Assembly (NCBI GenBank): GCA_035591015.1
Contig: JAXIUW010214508.1
Location: 1 to 10,847, forward strand
DNA: 10,847 nt
Direction of reading: 5' to 3'
Origin: Cephalothrix simula
Taxonomy: Eukaryota > Nemertea > Palaeonemertea > Archinemertea > Cephalotrichidae
The position numbers and the translations under genes are program-made. The notes below the pieces were generated by a model that was given only the letters and a program-made list of their open reading frames with translations, was not told the DNA's origin and made no database searches. Below are positions 7,349 through 10,847 of the stretch, piece after piece. How positions within the stretch are numbered: position 1 is the first letter of the stretch; every line of letters starts with the position of its first letter.

Positions 7349-7514
7349 CTGGTGATAAGTGTCCTCTTCGTAGTATAACATATACAGATAGTATGGCTTT
7401 TTTCGTCGGACACTGGCAACCGGCTTTTGTTGTCCTATTTAAATGTATAGACCGGACACTGAACGCCGGGTGGACACGGAAAACCATGGAAGATAGCTAC
7501 ATTAGTCGGACACT
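7341..7514. repeat. cluster of CGGACACT words
   Basis: The 8-mer CGGACACT occurs at 7407-7414, 7453-7460 and 7507-7514, and its complement AGTGTCCG at 7341-7348; a near match, GTGGACACGG, is at about 7470-7479. Spacing is irregular (46-66 bp). A 101-codon open frame on the plus strand (7333-7638) runs through the cluster but has no known domain and is not called as a gene. Confidence 0.55.
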
Positions 7515-7557
7515 TACCAACACAACACAGAGTAGCCTTCCTATAGCGAAAGATATT

Positions 7558-7593
7558 ATGATCATTAAGCGACTTATGATCATCAAGCGACCG
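7558..7593. repeat. 18-bp tandem duplication
   Basis: ATGATCATTAAGCGACTT (7558-7575) is followed at once by ATGATCATCAAGCGACCG (7576-7593), with three differences. It is a simple local duplication. Confidence 0.75.
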
Positions 7594-7740
7594 AAAGATG
7601 ATGGAGTAAGGAATATCCATGGATATTTATGCAAGTAAGTCCGGTAATAATATGTATTACTCGAACATGTTGTCATACTGTAGAAACAAATATAGAAGTA
7701 TAGAAGTTAACCCAGAAAACATTTGAGTACGGTAAACAGG

Positions 7741-8012
7741 TTGGCGATCGGCAGTCGGCAGGGGGTCGGCAGTAGTCCGAATGGGACCCAGTGGGTCGGA
7801 TGTGGTCGACACTTGGAGGTCGGCACATGGAGGTCGGCAGTGGTCGACACTTCGGTTTTTTTTAAATGCAGAAAACCAATGCCAACCCCCCTCCAAGCTT
7901 ATTGGTAATCTTATAAATCCCATGTGTCGCCTACCTCCAAGTGCCGACTGCCGACCTGTCCACCATCTATTTGTCCCATTTGGACTATACTGCGACCTCC
8001 GATCTGCCGGCC
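7741..8012. repeat. GTCGGCA-rich fold-back element
   Basis: The left half (7741-7856) has TCGGCAG or TCGGCA at 7748, 7755, 7766, 7820 and 7834, plus GTCGACACTT at 7805 and 7843, and GGAGGTCGGCA at 7815 and 7829. The right half (7921-8012) carries the complement, for example TGCCGACTGCCGACC near 7943 and GTCCCATTTGGACTATACTG at 7973-7992, which pairs with 7765-7787. About 65 bp of AT-rich loop separates the halves. The open frames here (7657-7923 minus, 7723-7908 and 7781-8017 plus) are by-products of the GC-rich repeat and are not genes. Confidence 0.65.
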
Positions 8013-8048
8013 CATAAAATAAACTTATTTACAAATTACGAATAACGC

Positions 8049-8697
8049 TACGCGATTTTCGTGGAGTATCCTCGTATTAGTATGCGAATACGCGACTTAA
8101 ATATCTAGAGCGTATATACGCAAGTTGGGGATATGCGACTCGCAGATGTACAAGAAGGTAATTATACAACTCAGATACGCTGGTTCGTGACTTACGTGCA
8201 AGTTTGAGAATGTTTGATCCAAACCTACTGCTTGGATCTAGTAGAGATTATTATACCCTAATACGCAACTTCTGTCTACGCGCGATTTCTCTTATATGCG
8301 GATACGCGACTTGCGACTGACCGATGTAGAATCAGGACGTACTGGTCCTCGTACTGGTCAAATTTTGAAACTTATGGAAAAGGGGCTTGGCGTATATTAT
8401 GTATTCTCAAGAATGGGGATACGGGACTTGTGATTCGCAGAAAGCATATGCGAATAAAAAATGTGAATTGCGACTTCCCCATGTTTGTCTAGATCTTTAA
8501 GGCGATGATTTAATTTTAAAAATATATAATTATCGATACGCGGCTTGCGAACACGCAACTTGCGGATATATTAGGTGTCGCATATATCCTACCATTCTCC
8601 AACTTCCCGCGGTACGCAATCTGTGATTCGCAGAACATCCAGCGTATCCACATACTACGCATAATGAGCGGATAAAAAAACGCGACTTGCGAAATCC
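8049..8697. repeat. cluster of degenerate GATACGCGACTTGCGA motifs
   Basis: More than ten degenerate copies of a 16-bp motif are scattered over 650 bp. The best are at 8301-8316 (exact GATACGCGACTTGCGA), 8681-8692 (CGCGACTTGCGA), 8536-8551 (GATACGCGGCTTGCGA) and 8420-8431 (GATACGGGACTT). Weaker ones are at 8088, 8131, 8184, 8261 and 8467, and a reversed one (TACGCAAGTT) is at 8117. A companion word, TGTGATTCGCAGAA, follows the copies near 8429 and 8622. Spacing is irregular, so this is not a simple tandem satellite. The minus-strand open frame at 8516-8722 is not supported as a gene. Confidence 0.6.
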
Positions 8698-9757
8698 ATT
8701 GTCTCCCCGGGAACCACCGCACCTATTAGTGGGTCGGGTAATGCAAGGTGTATTCTTCTATGTATAGGCTTTTAGAAAGCGCAATGCATAAATTTAGAAA
8801 AAAATAATATTTCTGAACTCAATATTTTAGTTAACAAGAATCATTCTATTCATTTAAGTCATTATTTCACTTAAGCTGTTACATGTCAATATTGAACCTC
8901 CTTAAATTCTGGTTACTGAATTAAATTCCACCTCTTTGGGCTCTAATAATATCGTAAGATTTCCCGAGATCATCCGAATTTAACGTATTGCAAGGGTCGA
9001 GAGTCCTTCGTCATCTAAGGTTGTCAATTCTTTAATACCAAAAACACTTGGTAAATGTCGAAACCACTTAAGGCAAAATGATTTCAGCTAACAGTTTATT
9101 AGCTTCTTTAACTTTGATTTGCTGACCTTAACTCTTACTTAGAATTTTCTACATAGGCTAGCCTTAAAATTTTAAGGCCACAGCATAAACCCTCCCTTGT
9201 ATCTTGCATAAAGATCTTGCCCTTTCACCCTCGAGTTGTGGTTGACACACACAGGGATCCGGAATAGGGGGTTAAATAGAGCGGCAGAAGAATAGGATAT
9301 TACCTCGCGAAAGTGACTAACACAACACACACCCTGTCTTCACATCGCGGAATTGTTATCGTCCTATCTTGCCCGCATCGCAGCGAATCGCAGGTATGTG
9401 TTAAAAACGTTGCCTGTTAACTACGTCATCACTATGTTTAGGACCAAAGGAAATCACCGACGCTTTTGGAATGCAGTTTTTAAAGTAATCCACTTATTTA
9501 TCATTTTTGTGTGATGCAAGTTTAGAGTTTCCGCTTTTAACAGAAATAGGTTAATCGAAACTAATTTTAGTTTCACTAACTGCTTGAACGTTCATTTTCA
9601 GGCACATAAACTTCACATGAACATTCTGGATCATGTTTTTGACTGAATGTTAGACGCTGTTTTTTCAAACTGACCGCCTCTATGTAAAGGTATATCGAAC
9701 GAAGTTCAAGGTTAGAGACTTAAAATTTTGTTTTTTTAACCATTTTATTGACATCCT
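8698..9757. other. gene-free stretch with one perfect palindrome
   Basis: No coding region or RNA gene is seen. The only structure is the 18-bp perfect palindrome GCCTTAAAATTTTAAGGC at 9161-9178. The part around 9180-9420 is less AT-rich but contains no open frame of note. Confidence 0.6.
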
Positions 9758-9762
9758 TAGAC

Positions 9763-10476
9763 CAGTTAGGACTAACACGGTTTTCCGTCCTAAAATAGCG
9801 ATATTTTTGAAACGTGAAAAAGTAGTGTTTTTTTAATGTCCGTCGTCAATATGGATCAAACTGAGGTTTCTAAGGTACCATTCGAAAGATGAAGTATTTC
9901 TGCATCCGGCAGTACCCTTATTTTTGAGCTGCTTCCCCAAAACATGGCCGAAATTATTATAAAAAGGGCGAAATGGACTCTAATAAAAATTTGCTTTTTT
10001 ATGCATTTTATCTTCAGATTTTGTTTTTAAAAATTATATCATATGAAAGAGGCGATCAATCTCTATCACATAATGCAAAATGTTCACAATGTTCACGCTG
10101 TGTTCACTCAGTATTTTGTGGCAAAGTCGACCAAAAAATGAAAAATTTTTGACGGGAAACCGTGACAAATTGTTGCTTACATTCACGGAAAACCGGCATA
10201 GCATTTATTTCCCAAATGAAAAGTCATGGTTTTCCGTGCTGTTTGGGGAGCAGTTCATATCAGTTGACCCAAAAAATTTTCATGGTTTTCCGTGATTCTC
10301 ATTTATACTGAGACAGAGGCTTTTCCTATATACGCCTCTGATTAAGAATAAAACTTTTTGTTTTCACGCTAAACCGACATCAGCGAGTTTCCAATGCAAG
10401 AACTGATTCCTCACGCACGCGAAATATTTTAGGACGGAAAACCGTGGAAGACGGAAAACCGTGTTAGTCCTAACTG
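9763..10476. mobile_element. 714-bp non-autonomous DNA transposon with TIRs and palindromic subterminal motifs
   Basis: Both ends begin CAGTTAGGACTAACACGG (left 9763-9780; right, in reverse complement, 10459-10476). The terminal repeats continue through TTTTCCGTC and CTAAAATA, giving about 35 bp on the left (9763-9797). On the right they span 10425-10476 because one 17-bp unit is duplicated. TAGAC flanks the element on both sides (9758-9762 and 10477-10481), a 5-bp target duplication. The palindromic motif with core ACGGAAAACCGT appears seven times, some copies imperfect: 9776, 10151, 10184, 10225, 10281, 10433 and 10450. No transposase is encoded; the 71-codon frame at 10080-10295 runs through the motifs and is not a gene. 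The superfamily is uncertain, since a 5-bp duplication with a CAG terminus matches no family I can name confidently. Confidence 0.8.
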
Positions 10477-10481
10477 TAGAC

Positions 10482-10847
10482 TAAGGTGTTAACCCTGCCC
10501 GCAAAATCAAATTTATGAATTCGACGTATATAAGTGTGCGTGCTCGCGAATCAACGATCACTACATCGGTCATTAACTTTATTAACTTTAAAACTCTTTC
10601 AAGTCCGGGCATTTTGCATGGAAATAATATGTGACTCTCCAGCTAAAAACGTGCTTATTCAACACACTCAATATAAAATGACCAGTTGGTCTCGGGCAGT
10701 TTTTTGCAAAAAGATGATTGAGATATTGAATTTTAAATAATTCTTTAGTTTGTAGGAGGTTCATATCTCACCAACTCATGTGGTATTATGTACCGATTCC
10801 ACTGAGTTGATGACGTCATTACGACGTCACTCATTTTGACCTCGATT
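10482..10847. other. right-end flank, no supportable gene
   Basis: A TATATAAG box lies at 10527-10534 and a duplicated ATTAACTTT at 10572-10589. An open frame of 68 codons (10534-10740, plus) starts inside the TATA-like box and has no recognisable domain. The window ends shortly after TGACGTCA (10811-10818) and a second ACGTCAC close by. Confidence 0.5.
10811..10830. promoter_or_regulatory. palindromic CRE-type site with adjacent half site
   Basis: TGACGTCA at 10811-10818 is followed by TTACGACGTCAC, placing a second CGTCA half site 7 bp on. The arrangement resembles that at 2675-2690 inside the piggyBac-like element, but the termini of such an element are not visible here. Confidence 0.35.

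Noticed and set aside
7333-7638. 101-codon open frame on the plus strand
   Set aside because: It overlaps a fold-back, an 8-mer cluster and an 18-bp tandem duplication, has no recognisable domain, and similar-length frames exist on the opposite strand. It is best read as a by-product of repeat sequence.
7657-8017. Three overlapping open frames of 61-88 codons on both strands
   Set aside because: They track the GC-rich GTCGGCA fold-back on both strands at once and lack any domain.
8049-8697. CRISPR-like or satellite array
   Set aside because: Motif copies are degenerate, occur in both orientations and have no fixed spacing, and the host is clearly eukaryotic.
9763-10476. Assignment of the 714-bp element to the hAT superfamily because of its CAG terminus
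   Set aside because: hAT elements make 8-bp duplications; here only 5 bp (TAGAC) match, and extending to 8 bp fails on both sides.

Overview
The window is AT-rich, intron-containing, repeat-rich nuclear DNA from an animal. One coding exon can be supported, and it encodes the end of a K50 paired-class homeodomain. A SINE with a tRNA-like head, a TTAA-flanked piggyBac-like miniature element and short fold-back repeats also fit a metazoan genome. The species cannot be named from the sequence; the homeobox tail and base composition suggest an invertebrate (cnidarian, lophotrochozoan or similar). There is no sign of bacterial organisation.

Layout. Positions 1-1608 are the 3' part of an intron. 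It holds a perfect 15-bp hairpin (63-103), a SINE whose head resembles elongator tRNA-Met (about 450-700) and one copy of a dispersed repeat (about 1295-1385). Positions 1609-1935 are the final coding exon of a goosecoid-type homeobox gene, followed by a short AT-rich 3' UTR with AATAAA at 1984-1989. Downstream lie a second, reversed copy of the dispersed repeat (about 2305-2440) and a 413-bp piggyBac-like MITE with TTAA at both ends (2538-2958). From 2959 to about 7100 there is no supportable gene. This stretch contains four more copies of the dispersed repeat packed in alternating orientation (4440-4970), a tRNA-like relic on the minus strand (about 5578-5635) and a possible relic of the repeat near 6400.

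Positions 7100-8700 form a compositionally distinct, CpG-richer block made of three kinds of structure: a fold-back centred on 7229/7230, a second fold-back built from GTCGGCA units (7741-8012), and about 650 bp with more than ten degenerate copies of GATACGCGACTTGCGA. Positions 9763-10476 are a 714-bp non-autonomous DNA transposon with clear terminal inverted repeats, a 5-bp target duplication (TAGAC) and seven copies of a palindromic motif (core ACGGAAAACCGT).

Only one gene is present, so no pathway can be read from gene order. The main interest is the set of repeats around a developmental regulator. One dispersed family carries a palindrome resembling the NRF1 recognition site and has copies in the intron and in the 3' flank of the homeobox gene. 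The CGCGACTTGCG block and the 714-bp element are the structures least explained by known families from sequence alone. Most other open frames in the window are under 90 codons, low in complexity or lie inside repeats, and are not called as genes.
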